A stretch of 64,000 nucleotides of DNA from Chitinophagales bacterium (GTDB lineage Bacteria; Bacteroidota; Bacteroidia; Chitinophagales; Chitinophagaceae). Position 1 is the stretch's first letter; every line of letters starts with the position of its first letter. The stretch is taken from positions 3,088,553-3,152,552 of the forward strand of contig JAFLBJ010000001.1 in the NCBI GenBank assembly GCA_017303415.1, in the 5' to 3' direction. Made by a program: the position numbers and the translations under genes. Of this stretch, positions 1 through 8,860 are shown one piece after another. The notes below the pieces were generated by a model. It made no database searches. It was not told the origin of the DNA and was given only the letters and a program-made list of their open reading frames with translations.

Positions 1-462
1 CTTTTTTTCATGGCCGAACGGTACAAGCAATTAAAAGACCTTATTCAACAAAAAGACCTGTTTCAAAATATCACGATCTCGGACTATCTCTTTACTAAAT
101 GTCTGCTCTTTGCCAAGGTCAATCTGCCCGAAGATGAATTCAGATTGTATCAACGACTATTTGAGATCATTCACCAGCAATTGTTACAACCGGATATTCT
201 GATCTATTTGCATGCCCCCGTTCAAAAACTTCAACAGAATATCAAGAAAAGAAACCGTTCGTACGAACAGACCATCTCCGATAATTACCTGTTCAGTTTA
301 CAGGAGACCTATACACACTATATCCGGCAACACAATATCCGGACGCTTTTTGTTGATGTCAGCAATGCTGATTTTCTGGGCAATGAAAAACATTTACAAA
401 CCATCATACAGGCGCTTGACCATGATTATGATCATGGACAGCACTTTATAACCCTGCCCTAA
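1..462 (+). CDS. Deoxynucleoside kinase, 3' part only
   Basis: This is the C-terminal part of a deoxynucleoside kinase (deoxyadenosine/deoxyguanosine kinase family), which phosphorylates deoxynucleosides for salvage in the cytoplasm. The reading frame is open from base 1 (LFF before MAERYKQL), so the gene starts upstream of the window. About 50 N-terminal residues, including the ATP-binding P-loop, are missing from view. Visible family features are the MAERYKQL helix, the DYLFTKCLLFAK segment, the PDILIYLHAP strand and the lid-like KKRNRSYEQ arginine region. The stop codon lies 5 bases before the GTG start of the MFS gene, so the two are probably cotranscribed. Family assignment is by motif recognition; substrate preference cannot be told. 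Confidence 0.85.
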   Translation, partial: LFFMAERYKQLKDLIQQKDLFQNITISDYLFTKCLLFAKVNLPEDEFRLYQRLFEIIHQQLLQPDILIYLHAPVQKLQQNIKKRNRSYEQTISDNYLFSLQETYTHYIRQHNIRTLFVDVSNADFLGNEKHLQTIIQALDHDYDHGQHFITLP

Positions 463-467
463 ATCCA

Positions 468-1697
468 GTGCGGCGAATCCCTTCCTATATAATCAACCGG
501 GAGTTCACCCTTTTTATCCTTGTCCGGATACTGTTTATCGCCGGATTAAGGATGACCCCGGTACTTATGGGTTGGCAATTGTATGAGATCACGGGAAGTA
601 AACTGGCCCTGGGTATGCTGGGATTAAGCGAAGTGATCCCGGCGATCCTGCTGGCCCTTCCTGCCGGGGTACGGGTAGATCATAGTAATAAACACCGTCT
701 CATCACCTTTTGCATTGCCGGCTACCTGTTCCTGATGCTGGCCCTTCTCTATCTTAGTTCGAAATGGTCTCCGATCACGGGTTCCCGGTTCTGGATGGAA
801 TGGAGCATTTATCTTGTTTTCTTTGGCACCGGTGTTATTCGCGCCTATAGTTCCCCGGCTTTGAACTCATTTTTGGCCCAACTGGTACCCGCACAAGCCC
901 TGGTAAAAGCTGTATCCATCAATAGCATGACCTGGCTGGTAGCGGCTGTGGCCGGGCCTGCCCTGGGAGGTTTATTACTTGGCTATGCCGGTATCACGGT
1001 TGCGCTAACCGTCAGTTCTTCTTTATTGGTGATGGCCCTGATCCTCTTTGGTTTTATTGCCCCTAAGCCGGTGAGTTGGAAAAAAGGGACCACCAGTACC
1101 TGGGATGGGGTTACTGAAGGGTTGCGTTTTGTCATAGGACAAAAGGCGCTCCTGAGTGCCCTTACCATTGATATGTTTGCGGTATTGTTTGGTGGAGCGG
1201 TGGCCTTGCTCCCTGTTTTCGCCAAAGATATCCTGCAGGCCGGGCCCATCGCGCTTGGATGGTTGATGGCCGCTACTTATCTCGGCAACTTTGTCGCGAT
1301 TGCCTGGCTCACCGCCCATCCGCTAAAAGGAAAGCAAGGGCGAACACTGATTTACTCGGTTGGAGGGTTTGGCCTTAGTATCCTTTTGTTTGCCTTGTCA
1401 GAAAATGTGTGGTTGAGTTTTATAGCCTTGTTTGTAGGTGGTTTGTTTGATGGGGTAAGTGTCATCATCCGGGGCACCATTGTTCAGTTATTTGTACCGG
1501 ATGAAATGAGAGGGCGGGTTTCTTCAGTGAACTCCATCTTTGTCAATTCCAGCAATGAACTGGGGCAGTTTGAAAGCGGGGTAACAGCCTCGCTGATGGG
1601 AACTGTTCCTGCTGTTCTTTTTGGCGGCACGATGACCTTGCTGGTGGTGGTGGTATCGTGGTTTAAGGCTCCGAAGTTGCGGGAGTTTGAGTATTGA
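468..1697 (+). CDS. MFS transporter (EntS/MFS_3-like)
   Basis: A 409-residue major facilitator superfamily protein with about 12 hydrophobic segments, resembling the EntS/MFS_3 exporters that move small molecules out across the inner membrane. The first segment opens with a basic stretch (MRRIPSYIINREF) followed by LFILVRILFIAGLRM. The loop after helix 2 reads LPAGVRVDHSNKHR, matching the conserved MFS loop G-x-x-x-D-R/H-x-x-R/K. The C-terminal half has a matching GRVSSVNSIF segment typical of the MFS_3 group. The start is GTG, 5 bases after the kinase stop, and no ATG lies nearby, which suggests translational coupling. Substrate unknown. It converges on the YkgJ-type gene, whose stop is 18 bases away. 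Confidence 0.85.
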   Translation: MRRIPSYIINREFTLFILVRILFIAGLRMTPVLMGWQLYEITGSKLALGMLGLSEVIPAILLALPAGVRVDHSNKHRLITFCIAGYLFLMLALLYLSSKWSPITGSRFWMEWSIYLVFFGTGVIRAYSSPALNSFLAQLVPAQALVKAVSINSMTWLVAAVAGPALGGLLLGYAGITVALTVSSSLLVMALILFGFIAPKPVSWKKGTTSTWDGVTEGLRFVIGQKALLSALTIDMFAVLFGGAVALLPVFAKDILQAGPIALGWLMAATYLGNFVAIAWLTAHPLKGKQGRTLIYSVGGFGLSILLFALSENVWLSFIALFVGGLFDGVSVIIRGTIVQLFVPDEMRGRVSSVNSIFVNSSNELGQFESGVTASLMGTVPAVLFGGTMTLLVVVVSWFKAPKLREFEY

Positions 1698-1715
1698 GGG
1701 AAGAAGGAATATTCC

Positions 1716-2198
1716 TTATTTCTTATTTTCCATCAACTTTTCAAGAACCAGGAAAGTGATCGCACAAAATTCCACATTTTTTAATGTCAATTGTTTTCTT
1801 TTCAACAAAACATCTTCATCGGTATAAGGGAAACGGGCACAATCGGAGGGGCGTACATCGTAAATGGAACAAAAATTATCCGCGCCTAAAAACGGGCAGG
1901 GAGCCGATTTTACTACAAAATCTCCTTCTTCATCTACGCGTAAATAAGTATCGATAAATACGCTTTCCCTTTGTCCGAGGTGACGACTGATCCGTTTGAT
2001 ATCCGGGGTCTTGAACCGGGGGGAGTAGGATTTACAACACCTGGCACAGGACAGGCAATCCACTTTGGCCGTGGCTTCCACGTGGATATCCTGTAATTCA
2101 CGCAGGACCTTGGTACGGTCGGCCCGGTTCAGAAAGCGCTCGTAGGCCTTTTTATGCTCAGCGGCCTTTTTTTCCCAATTTTCCGGCAAGGAGTGCAT
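1716..2198 (-). CDS. YkgJ-family cysteine cluster protein
   Basis: A 160-residue protein of the YkgJ/UPF0153 family, thought to bind a metal or iron-sulfur/zinc cluster through conserved cysteines; its biochemical role is unknown. The cysteine pattern is clear: CLSCARCC near the middle, then CPF, CSIYDVRPSDC and a final C in the EFCAITF segment. The frame is open a further 12 codons upstream (to 2234), but the methionine of MHSLPENWEKK at 2198 begins the conserved part and is the likelier start. The extension would also run into the gcvP promoter region. The gene is transcribed away from gcvP and converges on the MFS gene. Confidence 0.85.
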   Translation of the reverse strand: MHSLPENWEKKAAEHKKAYERFLNRADRTKVLRELQDIHVEATAKVDCLSCARCCKSYSPRFKTPDIKRISRHLGQRESVFIDTYLRVDEEGDFVVKSAPCPFLGADNFCSIYDVRPSDCARFPYTDEDVLLKRKQLTLKNVEFCAITFLVLEKLMENKK

Positions 2199-2272
2199 GG
2201 TGCAAAGAAAGGGAAAAAGGCCTCCAGAATACACAAATTATACAAGACATGGAAAATCTCCCTGTACAATGC

Positions 2273-2280
2273 TAAATTTG
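2273..2280 (+). promoter_or_regulatory. Bacteroidota -7 box for gcvP
   Basis: TAAATTTG matches the Bacteroidota consensus TAnnTTTG exactly and lies 19 bases before the gcvP start codon, implying a leader of roughly 12-16 bases. No clear -33 TTG is seen. Confidence 0.65.
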
Positions 2281-2299
2281 CACAACTTTTTTTAATCGT

Positions 2300-5173
2300 A
2301 TGAACCTCTTTGAACTACAGCAAAACGAATTCAGGTCCCGGCATATTGGTCCGGGGGAAAAAGACAGCCAGGAAATGCTTCGCATCATTGGAGAACCCTC
2401 GCTTGAATCCCTGATCAGTAAGACCGTACCAGCAGATATCCGTATGGCGCAGGCCCTTGACCTGCCGCCTGCGATGAGTGAAAATGATTACCTCCGTCAT
2501 ATCCATGAGGTTTCCCTGAAAAATAAATTGTTTAAGAATTACATAGGCCAGGGTTATTATGATACCATCACCCCGCCGGTCATTCTCCAGAATATTTTTG
2601 AGAACCCGGGATGGTATACCCAATACACGCCCTATCAGGCGGAGATCGCCCAGGGTCGGCTGGAAAGTTTGTTGAACTTCCAGACCATGGTAAGTGACCT
2701 TACCGGTCTCCCCATTGCCAATGCATCCCTGCTCGATGAGGCAACTGCTGCGGCAGAAGCGATGACCATGTTCTTTAACATGCTTAACAAACAGGATCAT
2801 ATTGAGCGTCCACGGTTTTTTGTAGACAAGGAAATTTTTCCGCAAACCAAAGACGTTCTTTATACCCGTGCCCTGCCTGTAGGCATAGAATTGACAGAAG
2901 GCGATTACAAACAGGCCGGAATTGACGCTACTTATTTTGGCGCCATCCTGCAATACCCCAACGACAAAGGCTCGATTGAAGATTACCGGCCATTTATTGA
3001 GAAAGTGCACGCCGCCGGCGGCTACGTTGTTATGGCCACAGATCTATTGGCCCTTACCCTGCTTACCCCTCCGGGTGAATTGGGAGCTGATTGCGCAGTT
3101 GGATCCGCCCAGCGTTTTGGAGTACCTCTTGGATTTGGAGGACCGCATGCCGCTTTCTTCTCCGCCAAAGACGATTTTAAACGCAATATCCCAGGACGTA
3201 TCATAGGTGTAAGTGTGGATGCACAGGGACAAAGGGCGCTCCGCATGGCCCTGCAAACCCGGGAACAACATATTAAACGGGAAAAAGCCACCTCAAATAT
3301 CTGTACAGCCCAGGCCCTGCTCGCGAATATGGCAGCCATGTATGCTGTCTTTCACGGTCCGGAGGGATTGAAACAGATCGCCAAACGCGTGGCCCTGCTT
3401 ACCCAGGTCGCTGCAGAAAGTATTGAAGAAAGAGGATTTGACCTTGTATCAGATACCTTCTTTGACACTTTCACGGTAAGGACCAATGAACAAGCCGCCA
3501 TTCGCGAAAAGGCCGAGCGCCAACAGATCAACCTTCGGTATATGGGGAAAGACCTGATCGGTATTTCCATTGATGAAACCACCAACGTGGCCGATCTCTT
3601 TGATCTGATCAACTGTTTTGAAAATGATACAGACCCGGTTGCCTTTGAGATAGCAGATGAGATCACCCTGGATCATATTCCAACCTCATTGACAAGGACC
3701 TCCCCATATCTTTCGCATCCCGTTTTCAATAACCATCACAGCGAAAGCCAGATGATGCGGTATATAAAAACGCTGGAGAACCGCGACCTATCGCTGAATC
3801 ATTCGATGATCTCATTGGGAAGCTGTACCATGAAATTGAATGCCGCTTCTGAAATGATGCCCCTGAGCCTGCCGGGCTGGAGCAAGGTGCACCCTTTTGC
3901 ACCTGCTGACCAAACTAAGGGTTATCAAAAGATCGTAGAAGAATTAAGTGAATACCTCTGTCAGATCACTGCCTTTGATGCATGTAGCCTGCAACCAAAC
4001 AGTGGGGCCCAGGGTGAATATGCAGGACTGCTCACCATACGCTCCTTTCACGAAGCCAATGGTGACCATCACCGAAAAGTAATGCTTATACCGATATCTG
4101 CACACGGTACCAATCCAGCTTCAGCCGTGATGGCGGGTATGAAAGTGGTTGTGGTAAAAGCACTGGATAACGGATATATTGATGTAGATGACCTGAAGGC
4201 CAAAGCCAGCCAATACGCCCACGAATTAGCGGGCATCATGATCACCTACCCCAGTACCTATGGTGTGTACGAGGAAACCGTTAAAGAGATCACCCGCATT
4301 ATTCACGAACATGGCGGACAGGTATATATGGATGGTGCCAATATGAATGCCCAGGTAGGTCTTACCGCACCCGGATTGATCGGCGCAGATGTGTGTCACC
4401 TCAACCTGCATAAGACCTTTGCCATTCCGCACGGCGGTGGTGGCCCCGGCATGGGCCCCATTTGTGTAAAAGAACACCTGGCCCCTCATTTACCCGGACA
4501 TGTCAATAATAGCCAGGATGCACGAACCGGAGCCGTCAGTGCGGCCCCCTATGGCTCAGCCTCTATCCTCCTGATCTCCTATGGGTATATCCGGATGCTA
4601 GGTAGCGAAGGAGTAAAAGCAGCCACGGAATACGCCATCCTGAATGCCAACTATATGCGGGCCAAATTGGAGAAGGATTTTGATATTCTCTATACCGGCT
4701 CCCAAAATACCTGCGCCCATGAATTCATTGTGGACCTAAGGCCATTTAAAAAATCGGCCGAGATCGAAGCAGAAGATATTGCCAAACGCCTGATGGACTA
4801 TGGCTTCCATGCCCCCACCATGAGTTTCCCCGTACCCGGCACCATCATGATCGAACCTACAGAAAGTGAAGATAAAGGCGAACTCGACCGTTTCTGTCAG
4901 GCCTTGCTCCAGATCCGCCAGGAGATACGCGAAATCGAAGAAGGCAGGTCAGATAAAAAGGATAATGCGTTGAAAAATGCTCCACATACGGCCGCAGTAA
5001 GTACTTCAACTGAATGGAACCATGCTTATAGCCGGGAACAGGCGGCCTTTCCACTTCCTTACGTGAGACTGAATAAGTTCTGGCCTTTTGTAGGTCGTGT
5101 GAATAACACCTATGGTGACCGAAACCTGGTTTGTACCTGCGAACCGGTGAGTAGTTATGCTGAAACTGAATAA
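2300..5173 (+). CDS. gcvP: Glycine dehydrogenase (decarboxylating), P protein
   Basis: A full-length 957-residue P protein of the glycine cleavage system. It decarboxylates glycine with pyridoxal phosphate and passes the aminomethyl group to the lipoyl H protein. Both halves of the fused P protein are present: the N-terminal half with RHIGPGEKDSQEML at the start, and the C-terminal half with the PLP site. The PLP lysine is K705 in HLNLHKTF, followed by the glycine-rich PHGGGGPGMGP loop. Length and order match single-chain (alpha2-type) P proteins. It stands alone here, with no gcvT or gcvH in the window. It has its own promoter upstream and a hairpin terminator downstream. Confidence 0.98.
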   Translation: MNLFELQQNEFRSRHIGPGEKDSQEMLRIIGEPSLESLISKTVPADIRMAQALDLPPAMSENDYLRHIHEVSLKNKLFKNYIGQGYYDTITPPVILQNIFENPGWYTQYTPYQAEIAQGRLESLLNFQTMVSDLTGLPIANASLLDEATAAAEAMTMFFNMLNKQDHIERPRFFVDKEIFPQTKDVLYTRALPVGIELTEGDYKQAGIDATYFGAILQYPNDKGSIEDYRPFIEKVHAAGGYVVMATDLLALTLLTPPGELGADCAVGSAQRFGVPLGFGGPHAAFFSAKDDFKRNIPGRIIGVSVDAQGQRALRMALQTREQHIKREKATSNICTAQALLANMAAMYAVFHGPEGLKQIAKRVALLTQVAAESIEERGFDLVSDTFFDTFTVRTNEQAAIREKAERQQINLRYMGKDLIGISIDETTNVADLFDLINCFENDTDPVAFEIADEITLDHIPTSLTRTSPYLSHPVFNNHHSESQMMRYIKTLENRDLSLNHSMISLGSCTMKLNAASEMMPLSLPGWSKVHPFAPADQTKGYQKIVEELSEYLCQITAFDACSLQPNSGAQGEYAGLLTIRSFHEANGDHHRKVMLIPISAHGTNPASAVMAGMKVVVVKALDNGYIDVDDLKAKASQYAHELAGIMITYPSTYGVYEETVKEITRIIHEHGGQVYMDGANMNAQVGLTAPGLIGADVCHLNLHKTFAIPHGGGGPGMGPICVKEHLAPHLPGHVNNSQDARTGAVSAAPYGSASILLISYGYIRMLGSEGVKAATEYAILNANYMRAKLEKDFDILYTGSQNTCAHEFIVDLRPFKKSAEIEAEDIAKRLMDYGFHAPTMSFPVPGTIMIEPTESEDKGELDRFCQALLQIRQEIREIEEGRSDKKDNALKNAPHTAAVSTSTEWNHAYSREQAAFPLPYVRLNKFWPFVGRVNNTYGDRNLVCTCEPVSSYAETE

Positions 5174-5243
5174 AATTATACGATAAAAAAAATTTTAATT
5201 TGATCTTGGTCAATAGTTAAAAAATACTAACTTCATTACCTTA

Positions 5244-5303
5244 TTTTCATAAGATAAGGTTTAATGGTTGACCCCGCTATTCTTAGCGGGGTCATTATTT
5301 TTT
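5244..5303 (+). repeat. Twin hairpin element, copy 1
   Basis: First of two nearly identical ~60-bp elements. It opens with TTTTCATAAGATAAGG, continues TTTAATGGTTG, then a GACCCCGC/GCGGGGTC hairpin with loop TATTCTTA, then a T-rich tail. The head of this copy also overlaps a small inverted repeat, CCTTAT...ATAAGG (5239-5259). Copy 2 lies about 100 bp downstream in the same orientation. Confidence 0.8.
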
Positions 5304-5304
5304 T
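5270..5304 (+). terminator. Intrinsic terminator after gcvP
   Basis: An 8-bp perfect GC-rich stem (GACCCCGC at 5270-5277, GCGGGGTC at 5286-5293) is followed by ATTATTTTTTT. It is the tail of twin-hairpin copy 1 and a plausible gcvP terminator. Confidence 0.8.
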
Positions 5305-5399
5305 ATACTATGTAAAATGGCATGTCATTGAAAAGGGACAAGGATTTGAAAAAAAACTTGCTTTTTATATGATTCAATTTTCTTTATCTTTAACTTGAA

Positions 5400-5458
5400 T
5401 TTTCATAGGATAAGGTTTAATGGTTTGCCCCCGCTATTCTTAGCGGGGACATTTTTTT
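5400..5458 (+). repeat. Twin hairpin element, copy 2
   Basis: Second copy of the 60-bp element: TTTTCATAGGATAAGG, TTTAATGG, then a CCCCGC/GCGGGG hairpin (5429-5434 with 5443-5448, same loop sequence) and seven Ts. The T tail overlaps the stop codon of the convergent histidine kinase gene. A near-consensus -7 box, TATCTTTA (5385-5392), sits just upstream, so this copy could be a separate ~60-nt transcript rather than only a second terminator. Confidence 0.75.
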
Positions 5459-6767
5459 AAAGGGCCATGGCCAGATCCTGTGGTTTTTCCAGATTGGTTG
5501 CAAATTGGGCCCGGATCCGGCATCCTTTACCAGGTGCGGAATGGATATCCATCGTCCCCTGATAGGCCAGCAGCCGGCTTTGCATGTTTCGCAGCCCCAC
5601 CCCGGATTTTGCATCTGCCGGGTCAAATCCTTTGCCATTGTCGGTGATCTCTAAGGTGACCAGGTTCCCCTCAAAACGCAGTTGAACAGCAACCTTGGTG
5701 GCAGACGCATACTTGGTGATATTATTTAATTGTTCCTGAATGATCCGGTAGATCATCAGTTTATGTTCATTTTCAAGCACCCCTTCTTTTAACCCTTTCT
5801 CCTTCCATTCAAACTCAAAAGAACTGACCCGGTTGATATTTGCCACCAGGTTTTGAACAGCTGTGGCAAGACTCATTTTGCTAAAGACAGGGGATTGAAT
5901 ACTGGCAGACAGTTGGCGAATCTCCGTAATGGAATCGGTTATCAACTGAGTAGTTTCTGGCAACAGGTTTTCGCGATGTTCAGGAAACCTGGCCATATCC
6001 ATCAGGTACATTTTAGCCACAGAAAGTAACTGACAAACATTGTCATGAAGTTCCCCCGCCCAGCGGTTTCTTTCATTCTCCTGTGCCTTGATGATGGTAC
6101 GGGTCATTGCCCGTTTATATTTCAACTGTTGTTTGTAATGTTCAATTTGCAGATTTCTTAACTCGCTCACATCCTGAACAGCTCCGATCAACCGCACGGG
6201 CTTGCCCGAAGATTGACGGATCAGGAAGGAACTGAAAATAACCGTATAGTACTTATCATCTTCTCCCCGCAACCGCAACTCTGTTTGCCAGGAAATCCGG
6301 TTCGAGACCAGCAAGGTCCTGTAGCCCTCCGAAATACGTCCCACATCTTCCGGATGAATACGCGAACGATACGTGACCCAGAAATTAGGAATAGGTTGAT
6401 CCGTACAAGGAACAAAGAATTGCATCTTTTCATTTACCAACGCACTGTCGGTTTGAAAATCATAATCCAGAATGCCTTCGCGGGCAGCTTCATTCAGGGC
6501 CTTGAATTTGCGTTCCAGTTTCTCGTTAAGCTGGAATGACGACTCCAGGTTGCGGTTAAAACGCTCCCCCAAAAAATATATAAGGGCGGCCGAAGCCAAT
6601 ACAAAAAAAATGCCTTTGCTGGCCTGGATCCTGTCCAGCATTTCGGCATTTTGTCCGGATATCCGCAAGGCGATCGAATCGCCTACCAGTATCCATAGCA
6701 CACTCACCGAGAGGTATACCAGCGCCAGTTTACCAGAAGGTGAGATCGTTGGCATGTTAATTCTCAT
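5457..6767 (-). CDS. Sensor histidine kinase, NarL/LuxR-coupled (HisKA_3) type
   Basis: A 436-residue membrane sensor kinase. Two transmembrane helices (about residues 12-35 and 50-66) flank a very short outer loop. A PAS-like domain spans about 90-200 and ends in VRLIGAVQDVSELR. The dimerisation/phosphoacceptor helix has the HisKA_3 signature NERNRWAGELHDNV with phospho-His H241. The ATPase has N349 in the N box (EQLNNITKYA), DNGKGFDP at 376-383 (G1) and GVGLRNM at 389-395 (G2). Such kinases normally pass phosphate to NarL/FixJ-type regulators, but no receiver gene is in the window, so it looks orphan. A second in-frame ATG four codons downstream is an alternative start. Confidence 0.92.
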   Translation of the reverse strand: MRINMPTISPSGKLALVYLSVSVLWILVGDSIALRISGQNAEMLDRIQASKGIFFVLASAALIYFLGERFNRNLESSFQLNEKLERKFKALNEAAREGILDYDFQTDSALVNEKMQFFVPCTDQPIPNFWVTYRSRIHPEDVGRISEGYRTLLVSNRISWQTELRLRGEDDKYYTVIFSSFLIRQSSGKPVRLIGAVQDVSELRNLQIEHYKQQLKYKRAMTRTIIKAQENERNRWAGELHDNVCQLLSVAKMYLMDMARFPEHRENLLPETTQLITDSITEIRQLSASIQSPVFSKMSLATAVQNLVANINRVSSFEFEWKEKGLKEGVLENEHKLMIYRIIQEQLNNITKYASATKVAVQLRFEGNLVTLEITDNGKGFDPADAKSGVGLRNMQSRLLAYQGTMDIHSAPGKGCRIRAQFATNLEKPQDLAMAL

Positions 6768-6809
6768 AGTAAATAAAAATGGTGGAGTCCAAATTAGACA
6801 AAGGCATAC

Positions 6810-6862
6810 CCTTAATAGGTGATACTATACATAAGAGTTTCTGAGCCTTGTCACCTATAAGG
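6810..6862. other. Inverted repeat upstream of the histidine kinase
   Basis: CCTTAATAGGTGA (6810-6822) pairs with TCACCTATAAGG (6851-6862), about 12 bp with one bulged base and a 28-base spacer. It lies between the DUF4139 gene's 3' end and the kinase start. No T-run follows on either strand, so it looks more like a binding site or weak hairpin than a terminator. Confidence 0.4.
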
Positions 6863-6916
6863 TCATGCCAATGTCATGGTTAAGGGATTCTACTTATGGA
6901 AGGTGATGGGGAAATA

Positions 6917-8719
6917 TTAGTTCAAGTTGATCTGCCTGTCCTTCGGATACTTCACACTATATGCAAAACGGATTTTTCTCGATTCACCGGGAGCGAGTTC
7001 AAGTTTCCAGGTCAACACCCCGACATCTTTGTTGTTCATTGCTCCTCCATCTTCTTCCAATTCAACTTCAATATCTTTCAGGGTAGAAAGGGGATACTGA
7101 TCTTTTAACATCATGCGAACGGTATCTTTCTTATTATTCTTCACGGTCAGTTCATAGGTGATCTTCTGTAATTTATTGCTGCCCAAAAATTTCACGCTGC
7201 TAAAGTCTGCCAGTTTTTCTTTTTTCACCACTACCCGCTTATCCCTGCCCAAGGTAAGGTTCAGGGTATCCTGTGTAGAATTTGGATCGATAAAGGATTT
7301 GCCTACATAGGTTCCTTCAAAAATGATATTTGCTTCACCCGGCATCAGGTTGAGTTTTTCCCAATCCGCCACCTCTGCCAGCAGATAGGAATCCTTGTCC
7401 AATCTCGGCACGCTGTAATACTTGTAAAAGGTGGCTAACTCATATTGAGTAAGGGTAGCCGTTTGCTCTTTTCCATTGGAGGGGATATCAAATGGCATAT
7501 CAATATCAAAGGAAACATTCAGTTCGTTATTGGACACTGTTACATAATCCTCCAACCCGTCTTTGAGTGTTACTAACACTACTCCGTTACTACCTCTGGT
7601 GCCGTAAAGAGAAGTGGCTGCTGCATCCTTTAGTATATCTACCGACTTGATGGTTGAAGGATCAATTTTTGCAAATTCGTCGGCCGACATAGGGGTTCCA
7701 TTGACAACATACAAGGGAATATTATAATCACTCAGGGAAGCTGCACCTCGAATTTTGATATTTGATACGGCACCCGGCACACCCATGGTATTACTGTCAC
7801 TGGAATATCCCTGTATCCGGTTGCTCATCAACCGACGGTCCATCACTGCCACCGGGTTTATATATCCCAGGAACCAGGATTGCAGAACGGGTGCATTCCC
7901 CCACTGATTGGGCAGTGAACTGGAGAGGGAAAGTTTGACTTTCTTCCAATCCATTCCGGTTGTTTGTACCATCTTGGCCTTATAGATCAATTTCATGGGC
8001 TTTTTGATATCATCTACCCGCACATCATAGGTTGGTGTCCAGTAGGCATTGGGGGTGATATAGGAAATATTGAAATCAAAACTCCCGGCCAAAGCGGAAT
8101 GAACTGTAATATGCAGTCGCCCGGTGGTACGTGAATTCTTTTTCTCTTCTTCATATACCTGCGCCTGTAACTGATTTTTAATCATGACCCATTTCTTTTC
8201 CTGTGTTTGCAGGTTCAGAAGATCATTCTTTATATCCACAATCTTTTTCTCATAGTACTCCATAAGCTTGGCCAGTTCTACCACAGTCAACCCCTGCTGG
8301 CCTTTGATGTCTTTATTTGACTTCAGTACATCCAGTAGATCTTCGGCGATTCCCTTTTTCAGGTTGATCTGTGCCAGGTTCTTGTCGACATTTTCGATTG
8401 AATCCGAAAGAAATTTGATCCTGGCACTTACTTCGGGTACAGTCAGGTGGTCGGTGGTAAATTCCACCGCCAGAATGGTTACCCCTGCCGGGCAACTAAC
8501 CTGCACACTGTTGATATCAAGGGTATTGCTGATGTTTCCCAGCAGAAGATCATTGTGACCCTGAATCAGGTTTACCCCCGCAAAATGGTTCAACTCAGCG
8601 CCACTTCGATAAATGGTAGCTGATTTGAGCTCGGTGTTCACGACCCTGGGATCATTTCCGGCATTCACTAAACTAACTGTTAAGAAAAGGCCAATGAAAA
8701 GACTGAATATCTTCTTCAT
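6917..8719 (-). CDS. DUF4139 (MuiA-like) protein with inserted TonB-plug-like segment
   Basis: A 600-residue exported protein. Residues 1-20 are a Sec signal peptide ending near VNA. Residues about 28-125 resemble the DUF4140 N-terminal domain of mucoidy-inhibitor (MuiA-like) proteins, then a helical, probably coiled-coil stretch (about 100-195). DUF4139 begins near 205 (RLHITVHSALAGSFDFNISY; ITPNAYWTPTYDVRVDD) and resumes after 400 to the end (LAPGESRKIRFAYSVKYP). Between them, residues about 314-387 carry the signature of SusC/RagA plug domains: IRGAASL, PLYVVNGTPM, IKSVDILKDAAATSLYGTRG and SNGVVLVTLK. No barrel follows. DUF4139 function is unknown. The gene stands alone between the kinase and the divergent dienelactone hydrolase. 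Confidence 0.85.
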   Translation of the reverse strand: MKKIFSLFIGLFLTVSLVNAGNDPRVVNTELKSATIYRSGAELNHFAGVNLIQGHNDLLLGNISNTLDINSVQVSCPAGVTILAVEFTTDHLTVPEVSARIKFLSDSIENVDKNLAQINLKKGIAEDLLDVLKSNKDIKGQQGLTVVELAKLMEYYEKKIVDIKNDLLNLQTQEKKWVMIKNQLQAQVYEEEKKNSRTTGRLHITVHSALAGSFDFNISYITPNAYWTPTYDVRVDDIKKPMKLIYKAKMVQTTGMDWKKVKLSLSSSLPNQWGNAPVLQSWFLGYINPVAVMDRRLMSNRIQGYSSDSNTMGVPGAVSNIKIRGAASLSDYNIPLYVVNGTPMSADEFAKIDPSTIKSVDILKDAAATSLYGTRGSNGVVLVTLKDGLEDYVTVSNNELNVSFDIDMPFDIPSNGKEQTATLTQYELATFYKYYSVPRLDKDSYLLAEVADWEKLNLMPGEANIIFEGTYVGKSFIDPNSTQDTLNLTLGRDKRVVVKKEKLADFSSVKFLGSNKLQKITYELTVKNNKKDTVRMMLKDQYPLSTLKDIEVELEEDGGAMNNKDVGVLTWKLELAPGESRKIRFAYSVKYPKDRQINLN

Positions 8720-8860
8720 AAATGTTTTTTCTTACCGATGCGGTAAATAGGGATATTACACAAAAACGCCGGGGAATTGCCCTGTCTGCCAGAAATAACA
8801 AGACAACCATTTCTCATTTTAATTCGTTAAATTGAATATCCAACCAAAAACGAAACGATC

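Noticed and set aside
1704..1717. Short palindrome AAGGAATATTCCTT between the MFS and YkgJ-type genes
   Set aside because: 14-bp AT-rich palindrome without T-run, overlapping the stop codon; could be chance or a remnant of the GGAATA repeat type.
6810..6862. Intrinsic terminator for a neighbouring gene
   Set aside because: The stem is AT-rich with a 28-base spacer and no T-run, and neither flanking gene ends there.
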